Assembly (NCBI GenBank): GCA_020719895.1 | Contig: DYPM01000117.1 | Coordinates: 1-5,125, forward strand | Source of the DNA: Sulfurovum sp. | GTDB lineage: Bacteria > Campylobacterota > Campylobacteria > Campylobacterales > Sulfurovaceae | Length of the DNA stretch: 5,125 bases | Direction: 5' to 3' | The notes under the pieces: generated by a model | Seen by the model: only the letters and a program-made list of their open reading frames with translations | Told to the model about the DNA's origin: nothing | Databases searched by the model: none | Shown here: positions 1 to 4,858 of the stretch, in pieces | How positions within the stretch are numbered: position 1 is the stretch's first letter | Layout of the letters: every line of letters begins with the position of its first letter | Made by a program: the position numbers and the translations under genes

Positions 1-129
1 AACAGGAAATTTGAGCGTGTCACATCAGTAAAGTATAAAAAAGCAATAAAAGAAGATATTTTGGGAGTATATAAAGTTGGTGCGGATGAGAGGACTCGAA
101 CCTCCACACCGTGTGGCACCAGATCCTAA
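1..129 (+). CDS. possible 3' end of an unidentified plus-strand ORF (partial)
   Basis: Frame 1 is open from the window edge to a TAA at 127-129; the other two plus frames stop within the first 30 bases. The first 25 codons (NRKFERVTSVKYKKAIKED...) are lysine-rich and look protein-like for an AT-rich genome. The last 17 codons run antisense through tRNA-Leu, and that part is certainly an artefact of tRNA sequence or an accidental extension. I recognise no family. An open run of this length can easily arise by chance, so this may just be the region downstream of the tRNA operon. If real, it would converge on and overlap the tRNA-Leu gene. Confidence 0.2.
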   Translation, partial: NRKFERVTSVKYKKAIKEDILGVYKVGADERTRTSTPCGTRS

Positions 130-162
130 GTCTGGCGTGTCTGCCAATTTCACCACATCCGC
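78..162 (-). tRNA. tRNA-Leu (anticodon TAG)
   Basis: The minus strand folds into a class II tRNA of 85 nt including an encoded CCA (tgg at 78-80 on the plus strand). The acceptor GCGGATG pairs with CATCCGC, and the discriminator is A. The anticodon stem CCAGA/TCTGG closes the loop CTTAGGA, placing anticodon TAG at 126-128. The long variable arm (CCACA/TGTGG) typical of leucine tRNAs is present, and the T-loop is TTCGAGT. It is the last gene of a five-tRNA minus-strand run. No clear hairpin terminator follows it, only T-rich sequence on the minus strand (about 30-60). Confidence 0.97.
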
Positions 163-181
163 AAAAGAAGAAAAAATTAAG

Positions 182-258
182 TGGTACGACCGTCAGGATT
201 CGAACCTGAGACCGCTCGCTTAGAAGGCGAGTGCTCTATCCAACTGAGCTACGATCGC
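182..258 (-). tRNA. tRNA-Arg (anticodon TCT)
   Basis: A 77-nt class I tRNA with encoded CCA (182-184). The acceptor GCGATCG pairs with CGGTCGT and includes a G1-U72 wobble and a T-G pair at 5-68. The anticodon stem CTCGC/GCGAG closes the loop CTTCTAA, giving anticodon TCT at 222-224, which reads AGA/AGG, the main arginine codons of AT-rich genomes. The T-arm is TCAGG/CCTGA with loop TTCGAAT. It is the fourth gene of the run, 19 nt before tRNA-Leu. Confidence 0.97.
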
Positions 259-326
259 ATAAAAAAATAAAACAGTTTTTTATGTACTAAACATAAATTT
301 GGCGACTATATTTGAGACCTTCTTTA

Positions 327-402
327 TGGTACGCCAGAAGGGACTCGAACCCCTAACCCTCAGATCCGAAGTCTGATGCTCTATCCATTGAGCCACTAGC
401 GC
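327..402 (-). tRNA. tRNA-Arg (anticodon TCG)
   Basis: A 76-nt class I tRNA with encoded CCA (327-329). The acceptor GCGCTAG pairs with CTGGCGT, again with a G1-U72 wobble. The anticodon stem TCAGA/TCTGA closes the loop CTTCGGA, so the anticodon is TCG (367-369), reading CGN codons. The T-loop is TTCGAGT. It is separated from the following tRNA-Arg(TCT) by 68 nt of AT-rich spacer (259-326), the largest gap in the run. That spacer holds a 7-bp hairpin (279-297) but no gene that I can see. Confidence 0.97.
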
Positions 403-425
403 TTCATTGGGTTGTCTTTTGAGTA

Positions 426-502
426 TGGGGTGGATGACGGGGCTCGAACCCGCGACATACAGTGCCACAAACTGTCGCTCTACCGACTGAACTACATCCA
501 CC
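426..502 (-). tRNA. tRNA-His (anticodon GTG)
   Basis: A 77-nt tRNA counted with the extra 5' G at position -1 that marks histidine tRNAs. That G faces discriminator C73, the identity pair for HisRS, and CCA is encoded (426-428). The acceptor GTGGATG pairs with CATCCAC. The anticodon stem ACAGT/ACTGT closes the loop TTGTGGC, placing anticodon GTG at 466-468. It is the second gene of the minus-strand run, between tRNA-Pro and tRNA-Arg(TCG), with a 23-nt gap to the latter. Confidence 0.97.
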
Positions 503-541
503 ATCTGAAATAATTATTGTTACATTTGTGATTAATGTAAA

Positions 542-618
542 TGGTCGGAGTGAAAGGACTCGAACCTTCGACCCCCTGGTCCCAAACCAGGTGCGCTACC
601 AGACTGCGCTACACTCCG
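542..618 (-). tRNA. tRNA-Pro (anticodon TGG)
   Basis: A 77-nt tRNA with encoded CCA (542-544). The acceptor CGGAGTG pairs with CACTCCG, giving the C1-G72 pair characteristic of bacterial proline tRNAs. The anticodon stem CCTGG/CCAGG closes the loop TTTGGGA, so the anticodon is TGG (582-584). It is the first gene of the run and lies about 35 nt downstream of the expected start site of the strong promoter at 661-689, so it probably leads a five-gene precursor transcript. Confidence 0.97.
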
Positions 619-660
619 AATAAGCTTCTTAGTCATAGCAGTGTATGAAAAAGGAATGTG

Positions 661-689
661 ATTATAGGTAAAAAAAAATAAATTGTCAA
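661..689 (-). promoter_or_regulatory. consensus sigma-70 promoter of the tRNA operon
   Basis: Reading the minus strand, TTGACA (684-689) is followed by exactly 17 nt and then TATAAT (661-666), a perfect match to both sigma-70 hexamers at optimal spacing. The spacer contains a run of nine T (A run on the plus strand, 670-678). Transcription would start near 654 and give a leader of about 35 nt before tRNA-Pro. Vegetative promoters in Campylobacterota usually lack a recognisable -35 box, so this match suggests a very strong stable-RNA promoter. Confidence 0.85.
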
Positions 690-742
690 TAGATTTTTGA
701 TATTTTGTATTTAAATATTTACTCAACTTAAAATATTTTCCC

Positions 743-775
743 TATAATTAAATCAAGTAAAAAATATTCAAAAGG
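743..775 (+). promoter_or_regulatory. promoter -10 box and ribosome binding site of the transporter gene
   Basis: TATAAT at 743-748 on the plus strand is a perfect -10 box. No -35 box is seen at the right distance, but the upstream DNA (about 700-740) is T/A-rich with periodic tracts, the usual form in Campylobacterota. A start near 755 would leave a short leader of about 28 nt. AAAAGG at 770-775 is a plausible Shine-Dalgarno element, 7 nt before the ATG at 783. The promoter is divergent from the tRNA promoter. Confidence 0.55.
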
Positions 776-782
776 CTACAAA

Positions 783-2132
783 ATGGCAAAAGAACGGTTT
801 GGCAGGATTGGATTTATCCTCGCAGCAGCTGGTGCGGCGGTTGGACTTGGAAATATATGGAAATTTCCTTATATTACTGGAGAGTATGGCGGTGGTGCTT
901 TTGTATTGATTTATCTTGTGACGGTGCTTTTGATAGGCTTTTCGCTTCTTTCAGCGGAGATGATGATAGGATATAAAGGCGGGAAAGATGCTGTAGGTAG
1001 CTTTGAAGCAGTTGCTCCCAATACGCAACGTGGTTGGAGAAATGCGGGGTTTATGTTTGTTTCGGGGTTGATTATTATGACCTTTTATTCGGTGGTCATT
1101 GGGTGGATTTTGCACTATATTTATCTCTCTTTTACTGGTGGACTTCCAAACAGTATCGAAACTGCTGAAAAAACCTTTGATGAATTAGTGGGCTATTCGC
1201 CTATTACAACAATCTTTTGGCATTTTGTTTCTACGATGATTACTGCGGTAGTGGTTTTGCGAGGAATTAAGGCAGGAATTGAAAAAGCCAATCTTATTTT
1301 GATGCCGTTATTGATGGCAATTTTGGTTGGATTGTTGATATATGCGATGCAGTTTGATGGATTTGGAAAGGCTTTGGAGTTTCTTTTTGTCCCCGACTGG
1401 AGCAAACTTAGCTCCGAAGCGATAGTAAGAGCAATCGGACACGCTTTTTTTACACTCTCTATTGGAATAGGAGTAATGCTAACTTATGCTTCGTCTATGA
1501 GTCACAAACAATCCATTTTTAAAGCCTCTTTTTGGGTTGTACTTCTTGATACAACCATTGCATTGATAGCAGGCGTAATGCTTTATAGTTTTATTTTTGA
1601 ATTTAATGCCGAGGCAGGACAAGGACCCGGATTGGTATTTAAAACCCTTCCTGTGATACTCACACACATTGGAACGATAGGAACAGTGCTTGCTATTGCT
1701 TTTTTTCTTGCTCTCTTTTTTGCTGGACTCACTTCTGCTTTTTCATTGATCGAGCCTGCTGTGGAGTATCTTATCCAACGTCACAAATGGAGTCGTTATA
1801 AAGCGGTGACTATGAGTAGTGCGATCTATTTTGTTGTTGGTGTGATAGCGATATTGAGCTACACAAAAGAGTATGGTGCGATGTTTAGTATCGGAGGAAA
1901 ACCTATTTTTGATATTTTGGAGTACACCACTGATTCGATTTTGCTTCCAACGGGTGGATTGTTGATCGCGATTTTTGTGGGATATGTGCTTGATGATACA
2001 CAACGTAAAGCGACTCTTCACCATCAAGTTTCGCCATTTATCTATCATATATGGCGTGTGAGTCTGCGTTATATCGCTCCACTCGCGATTCTTTTTATGA
2101 TGCTCAACAATTTTGGGATTATCAAAGTATGA
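783..2132 (+). CDS. neurotransmitter:sodium symporter (NSS/SNF) family amino acid transporter
   Basis: A 449-residue inner-membrane protein of the NSS family (LeuT fold), expected to import an amino acid with sodium; the substrate cannot be read from sequence. I see about eleven membrane segments (roughly 8-30, 39-62, 90-115, 141-160, 170-190, 216-238, 248-272, 288-325, 340-358, 378-402, 425-446), the number usual for bacterial members. The TM1 signature AAVGLGNIWKFPY (18-30) gives A19 and N24, matching sodium-site residues A22 and N27 of LeuT; LeuT's gate Arg30 is Lys27 here. E59 in TM2 matches LeuT E62, and Y102 lies where LeuT has Y108. HAFFTLSIGIG (220-230) is the unwound TM6, and GLTS with T317/S318 in TM8 fits the second sodium site. 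By hand alignment, TM7 has D256 opposite LeuT Asn286 and A260 opposite Glu290. The ATG at 783 has an AAAAGG site 7 nt upstream. proA follows by 25 nt. Confidence 0.93.
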   Translation: MAKERFGRIGFILAAAGAAVGLGNIWKFPYITGEYGGGAFVLIYLVTVLLIGFSLLSAEMMIGYKGGKDAVGSFEAVAPNTQRGWRNAGFMFVSGLIIMTFYSVVIGWILHYIYLSFTGGLPNSIETAEKTFDELVGYSPITTIFWHFVSTMITAVVVLRGIKAGIEKANLILMPLLMAILVGLLIYAMQFDGFGKALEFLFVPDWSKLSSEAIVRAIGHAFFTLSIGIGVMLTYASSMSHKQSIFKASFWVVLLDTTIALIAGVMLYSFIFEFNAEAGQGPGLVFKTLPVILTHIGTIGTVLAIAFFLALFFAGLTSAFSLIEPAVEYLIQRHKWSRYKAVTMSSAIYFVVGVIAILSYTKEYGAMFSIGGKPIFDILEYTTDSILLPTGGLLIAIFVGYVLDDTQRKATLHHQVSPFIYHIWRVSLRYIAPLAILFMMLNNFGIIKV

Positions 2133-2144
2133 TTTACCAACCAA

Positions 2145-2149
2145 AGGAG
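2145..2149 (+). promoter_or_regulatory. ribosome binding site that fixes the proA start
   Basis: AGGAG at 2145-2149, 8 nt before the ATG at 2158, is the best Shine-Dalgarno match in the window. An upstream in-frame TTG at 2113 would add 15 residues, overlap the transporter gene by 20 nt and lacks such a site. The added residues (GLSKYDLPTKGDYF) do not resemble a ProA N-terminus. The ATG at 2158 gives a protein of the normal family length. Confidence 0.85.
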
Positions 2150-2157
2150 ATTATTTT

Positions 2158-3393
2158 ATGGAACAGTTTTTAGCACAAGCCAAAGAGGCTTCAAGGGTTT
2201 TTACGACTTTAAGCGGTGCAGAAAAAAATCAAATACTCAAAGAGATGGCAAGTAGCATTAGAGAACAAAAAGCCGACTTGATTGAAGCAAATCACATTGA
2301 TGCAGAAGAGGGAAAACGTAATGCCCTCCCTCCTGCTTTGATGGACAGATTGTTGCTTGATGAAAAACGCATCGAGTCAATGGCTATAGCAATCGAAGAG
2401 ATTGCATCACTCAAAGAACCTGTGGGGCGCGTATTGGACGGATGGATTACCGAAGATAATCTTAAGATTGAGAAGGTCTCCATTCCTATTGGTGTCATTG
2501 GAATCATCTATGAATCACGTCCCAATGTCACCTCTGATACGGCTGCTCTTTGTTTCAAAAGCTCCAATGTCTGCATTCTCAAAGGAGGCAAAGAGGCCGA
2601 ACACTCCAACCGTGCCATTGCGACACTACTGCAATCGGTTTTGGAGAAAAACAATCTCCCAAAAGCTCTTATTTCACTGATTCCTGATGCATCACGCGAA
2701 GGGGTTGCAAAACTGATCAAGATGGATAAATATGTAGATCTTATTATCCCAAGAGGCGGTGAAGGATTGATTCGATATGTAAACGAAAACGCTACAGTAA
2801 GCGTAGTCAAACACGACAAAGGACTCTGCCACACCTATATCGACAAAGATGCAAATCTCAAAAATGCAGTAGCAATCGCTCTCAATGCCAAAGTCCAACG
2901 CCCTGGTGTTTGTAATGCGATGGAGACGCTTCTTGTGGATAAAGCAATCGCCCAAACAGTACTTCCTGTGCTTAAAAGTGCTTTTGACGATGCTCACACA
3001 CAACTCAAAGGTGATGTAAATACACAAGCTATTATCGAGGTTGATTTGGCAAGCGAAGAGGATTACAATACCGAATACCTTGCCAATATCCTCAATATCA
3101 AAGTAGTCGATGGCGTAGAAGAGGCGATTGAGCATATCATACAGTTTGGCTCAGGTCACTCTGAAGCGATTATCACCGAAAACATTACGACTGCAGAAAT
3201 ATTTCTAAATAGCATTGACGCGGCTGCTGTCTATGTGAACGCCTCTACACGCTTCACTGATGGCGGTGCATTTGGATTTGGTGCTGAAGTAGGAATTAGT
3301 ACTAACAAACTTCATGCAAGAGGTCCAATGGGAATCGAAGGACTCACAACCTACAAATATAAAGTGTACGGCAAAGGACAGATTAGAAACTGA
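2158..3393 (+). CDS. proA: gamma-glutamyl phosphate reductase (glutamate-5-semialdehyde dehydrogenase)
   Basis: A 411-residue cytoplasmic enzyme of the aldehyde dehydrogenase superfamily, catalysing the second step of proline synthesis: NADPH-dependent reduction of gamma-glutamyl phosphate to glutamate-5-semialdehyde (EC 1.2.1.41). Family hallmarks are GVIGIIYESRPNVT (112-125), KGGKEAEHSN (142-151), IPRGG (197-201), and VQRPGVCNAMETLL with catalytic Cys252. The C-terminal signature FTDGGAFGFGAEVGIS begins at F366 and is followed by KLHARGPMG. Length is typical (about 410-420). It lies 25 nt downstream of the transporter with its own strong ribosome binding site, so it is probably cotranscribed. 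The partner kinase gene proB is not in the window, which is not unusual. The last codons form the 5' arm of the transcription terminator. Confidence 0.97.
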   Translation: MEQFLAQAKEASRVFTTLSGAEKNQILKEMASSIREQKADLIEANHIDAEEGKRNALPPALMDRLLLDEKRIESMAIAIEEIASLKEPVGRVLDGWITEDNLKIEKVSIPIGVIGIIYESRPNVTSDTAALCFKSSNVCILKGGKEAEHSNRAIATLLQSVLEKNNLPKALISLIPDASREGVAKLIKMDKYVDLIIPRGGEGLIRYVNENATVSVVKHDKGLCHTYIDKDANLKNAVAIALNAKVQRPGVCNAMETLLVDKAIAQTVLPVLKSAFDDAHTQLKGDVNTQAIIEVDLASEEDYNTEYLANILNIKVVDGVEEAIEHIIQFGSGHSEAIITENITTAEIFLNSIDAAAVYVNASTRFTDGGAFGFGAEVGISTNKLHARGPMGIEGLTTYKYKVYGKGQIRN

Positions 3394-3409
3394 CCTTTGC
3401 CGTACTTTT
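3366..3409 (+). terminator. rho-independent terminator overlapping the proA 3' end
   Basis: GTACGGCAAAGG (3366-3377) and CCTTTGCCGTAC (3394-3405) are perfect 12-bp inverted repeats with a 16-nt loop, followed by TTTTG. The 5' arm is coding (codons for V-Y-G-K-G) and the stop codon lies in the loop, so the gene and its terminator are interleaved. On the minus strand the hairpin is followed by CTTTATATTT, so it may also stop transcription arriving from the right. The T-run is short and can also pair with the A-run at 3412-3417. Confidence 0.75.
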
Positions 3410-3562
3410 GTAAAAAAGTGCGTAAAACCTCTATAAATCTCAAAAAACTCATTTTTAGTAGCTTTATGTGCTATAGGAACACTTGCGTCCTTGCCACTCA
3501 AACGGACTTGTTCGCTTGAGTACACAACATCAATTAATAATACTTTACGTAAATATATTATA
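3397..3562 (-). other. unassigned structured spacer with a minus-strand open frame (candidate small RNA, small ORF or dispersed repeat)
   Basis: Between proA and the DUF2892 gene the minus strand has a TATAAT box (3557-3562) and a frame with no stop that reads into the antisense of proA. Its spacer part translates to a protein-like sequence (YSSEQVRLSGKDASVPIA, then KATKNEFFEIYRG). The only usable start is a GTG at 3523-3525 with no clear ribosome binding site. A hairpin, ACTCAA/TTGAGT with further pairs inside (3496-3521), lies at its 5' end, and the proA terminator stem lies at its 3' end. I do not recognise a domain. It could be a small RNA, a decayed gene, or one copy of a dispersed element. 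Confidence 0.25.
3496..3521. repeat. intergenic inverted repeat (hairpin)
   Basis: ACTCAA (3496-3501) pairs with TTGAGT (3516-3521). After one A-C mismatch, CGG pairs with TCG inside it (one G-T wobble), giving about nine pairs around a short loop. It is more GC-rich than its surroundings. No T-run follows on either strand, so it is not an obvious terminator; it may structure a transcript from this spacer. Confidence 0.5.
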
Positions 3563-3587
3563 AGATATCCAAAATTATTTGAAAAGG
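3559..3587 (+). promoter_or_regulatory. probable -10 box and ribosome binding site of the DUF2892 gene
   Basis: TATAAG (3559-3564) is a near-consensus -10 box on the plus strand in very AT-rich DNA, with no convincing -35. AAAAGG (3582-3587) is the only Shine-Dalgarno-like site; it is 13 nt from the ATG at 3601, longer than usual. A minus-strand TATAAT overlaps the same bases (3557-3562), so the orientation of promoter activity is uncertain. Confidence 0.35.
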
Positions 3588-3600
3588 TAATATAAAAATA

Positions 3601-3912
3601 ATGAAATGTAATGTAGGTGGATTAGACAGAGCCATAAGAATGGTTTTCGGTGTAAGTTTTTGTGTAGTTGCATTGTTAAAGGCGAATATTGTTGCTGCGA
3701 TTGTGGGAATCATACTTCTGTTTACTGCTATAACACGTTGGTGTATTCCCTATCAGTTTTTGGGTATCAACACGGGATATCAACTTAAGAAAGGCAGACA
3801 TAAAAATATTACAAGCAGTCTTGTAGAGGGCTTTACAGTAAGTTTAATTCTTTATATATTGGTTTTGTTGGCTTATTTAATATGGAAATACATCCAGTCA
3901 ATGATGCAGTGA
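3601..3912 (+). CDS. small DUF2892 membrane protein with an extra C-terminal membrane helix
   Basis: A 103-residue inner-membrane protein. Residues 1-60 match the DUF2892 pattern (also found as the membrane part of YgaP-type rhodaneses): CNVGGLDRAIR (3-13), a first membrane segment (about 14-26), a second (30-46), and the closing motif RWCIPYQFLGINTG (46-59) in place of the usual CPLY-LLGINTC form. A basic linker (KKGRHK, 63-68) leads to a third hydrophobic helix (about 79-98) that the basic domain lacks. Cysteines are C3, C21 and C48; the cysteine that often ends the LGINTC motif is Gly59 here. Function is unknown for the family and I assign none. The ATG at 3601 is chosen because MKCNVG is the typical N-terminus. 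The gene is convergent with the DUF2202 gene. Confidence 0.85.
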   Translation: MKCNVGGLDRAIRMVFGVSFCVVALLKANIVAAIVGIILLFTAITRWCIPYQFLGINTGYQLKKGRHKNITSSLVEGFTVSLILYILVLLAYLIWKYIQSMMQ

Positions 3913-3973
3913 CAGATAAATACACTTGCTTAAACTTTCGTAACCATGAGATCTCAATCCTCAAATCTCCTTG

Positions 3974-3998
3974 GCTTTTATTTTGAAATTTTAAAAGC
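3974..3998. terminator. weak AT-rich hairpin between convergent genes
   Basis: GCTTTTA (3974-3980) and TAAAAGC (3992-3998) are perfect 7-bp inverted repeats around an 11-nt loop, with TTG/CAA able to extend the stem past one bulged base. It lies between the 3' ends of the DUF2892 gene (plus) and the DUF2202 gene (minus), where a bidirectional terminator would be expected. The stem is AT-rich and no T-run follows it on either side, so activity is doubtful. Confidence 0.3.
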
Positions 3999-4018
3999 TC
4001 AAGCGGATTAGAATATGG

Positions 4019-4747
4019 TTATTTTTCCCCTTGTTTTTTCCCGTTGCTACTTTGTGGATACTCGGAGTGGCAATAGTTTACGCCATCGATTTTACCAAGA
4101 GAACAACATCCATTTGCAATTCCCATATTTACAAGTCCATCATTAAATGCCCAATAGTGTGTATAGCTTCCATCTCGTAACCACTCAAAAACCACTTGCA
4201 CATCTGACGCATTAGAGTCTTTTGCTTGGTCGATATATTTATCAAGATCATCGATGTCCGTTACCTCAACAATACATCCTACTTCAAGAGCATCTTTTGT
4301 TGATACAACTCCTTTGGCGTAAAGCGTATTATAGAGATTTTGAATCGTTTCGATAGGATATTCGCCTGATTTAAGTTTTGCTACATCATCTGCTCGGTAG
4401 GGAATATTGGTGTTTGGGTAGAGCGTGATATTGAGGTCATATTTTTGTGCGAGTTGATTGACTGCTTCGATATGTTTTACTTCAGAGTTATTGGCAATGT
4501 TGGAGAGTTGATTGGCAGATTGTATAGCGTAAATATCAAGATAAACCTCTTTGGCAAGTTTCTCTTCACTGTACATATATGCAATAGAGTCTTTAAGCTC
4601 TTGTGTGAGTGCGGATTGTGGTGATGCTATCGCATCGGTTACATTTGATGGCATATTTTCTGTGTTGTCACTGTTATTACTGCTACATCCACTCAATACG
4701 ACTGCTACTGCAAATAGCAAAAATATCTTTTTGGTTTTAATTTTCAT
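4019..4747 (-). CDS. DUF2202 ferritin-like lipoprotein
   Basis: A 242-residue secreted lipoprotein. A basic N-terminus (MKIKTKK), hydrophobic stretch (8-18) and lipobox LSGC with Cys21 predict signal peptidase II cleavage and membrane anchoring. A Ser/Asn-rich linker leads to a DUF2202 domain (about 47-205), a ferritin-like four-helix fold. Key motifs are YSEEKLAKEVY (59-69), SEVKH with E89 and H92 as an ExxH pair (88-92), ALEVGCIVE with E155 and E161 (153-161), and GSYTHYWAF with H197 (193-201). These acidic and His residues are candidate metal ligands, but activity in this family is not established. A cysteine-rich tail follows (GCCSLG at 213-218, Cys226, and a lysine-rich end). The ATG at 4745-4747 has AAGG 7 nt upstream. 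The gene is codirectional with and downstream of the nifK remnant, from which it is separated by 173 bp. Confidence 0.88.
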   Translation of the reverse strand: MKIKTKKIFLLFAVAVVLSGCSSNNSDNTENMPSNVTDAIASPQSALTQELKDSIAYMYSEEKLAKEVYLDIYAIQSANQLSNIANNSEVKHIEAVNQLAQKYDLNITLYPNTNIPYRADDVAKLKSGEYPIETIQNLYNTLYAKGVVSTKDALEVGCIVEVTDIDDLDKYIDQAKDSNASDVQVVFEWLRDGSYTHYWAFNDGLVNMGIANGCCSLGKIDGVNYCHSEYPQSSNGKKQGEK

Positions 4748-4754
4748 AACTATA

Positions 4755-4758
4755 CCTT
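4755..4758 (-). promoter_or_regulatory. ribosome binding site of the DUF2202 gene
   Basis: On the minus strand AAGG (inside TAAGGT) lies 7 nt before the ATG at 4745-4747, normal spacing. It supports this ATG, which also gives the intact lipoprotein signal peptide. A -10-like TACTAT is visible upstream on the minus strand at about 4778-4783, with no clear -35. Confidence 0.6.
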
Positions 4759-4789
4759 ATGGTTTTATTTGTTTGAAATAGTATCTAAA

Positions 4790-4848
4790 GGAGTGTTAAT
4801 TCAATGTTAAGTGTATTTTAAAAACAAAAGAAGATTGAGGAGTGTTAA
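4790..4848 (+). repeat. direct repeat GGAGTGTTAA, two exact copies
   Basis: GGAGTGTTAA occurs at 4790-4799 and again at 4839-4848, 49 bp apart, both in the spacer between the DUF2202 gene and the nifK remnant. The first copy overlaps the TGTTAA-N5-TGTTAA element. The copies may be regulator sites or traces of a small duplication. Confidence 0.5.
4794..4810 (+). promoter_or_regulatory. candidate response-regulator site TGTTAA-N5-TGTTAA
   Basis: TGTTAA at 4794-4799 and 4805-4810 form a direct repeat with an 11-bp period, about 50-60 bp upstream of the DUF2202 start. Direct hexamers spaced by five bases are the form of sites bound by OmpR/PhoB-type regulators (for example the WalR box TGTWAH-N5-TGTWAH). 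A third TGTTAA is at 4843-4848. The assignment to a regulator is inference; short AT-rich repeats can occur by chance. Confidence 0.35.
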
Positions 4849-4858
4849 AAGAAAAAAT

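Noticed and set aside
279..297. hairpin TTTATGT/ACATAAA in the spacer between the two tRNA-Arg genes
   Set aside because: It is a short AT-only stem of the kind expected by chance; no T-run follows on the minus strand, and terminating there would cut off the last two tRNAs.
301..320. TATAGT-like box on the minus strand before tRNA-Arg(TCT)
   Set aside because: No -35 partner is present and the tRNA operon has a perfect promoter upstream; not enough for an internal promoter call.
280..504. minus-strand ORF of 74 codons
   Set aside because: It is a translation of tRNA-His and tRNA-Arg(TCG); the VAQWIEHQTSDLRVRGSSP-like string is a well-known artefact of reading tRNA genes as protein.
532..726. 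minus-strand ORF of 64 codons
   Set aside because: Its C-terminal half (SVAQSGSAPGLGPGG) is translated tRNA-Pro and the rest covers the tRNA promoter.
1193..2144. several minus-strand ORFs within the transporter gene
   Set aside because: They are antisense shadows of a gene with strong family motifs; their compositions are low-complexity and protein-unlike.
2113..2157. upstream TTG start for proA
   Set aside because: It would overlap the transporter gene and lacks a ribosome site; the ATG at 2158 has AGGAG at ideal spacing and gives the usual ProA length.
2292..3135. plus- and minus-strand ORFs of 71-147 codons overlapping proA
   Set aside because: All overlap the complete proA frame and show no family motifs.
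3947..3956. TGAGATCTCA palindrome between the convergent genes
   Set aside because: A 10-bp palindrome with no loop cannot form a stable hairpin and occurs by chance at this scale.
4551..4781. plus-strand ORF of 76 codons
   Set aside because: It is antisense to the signal peptide and first helix of the DUF2202 gene, and its leucine/serine-rich composition follows from that.
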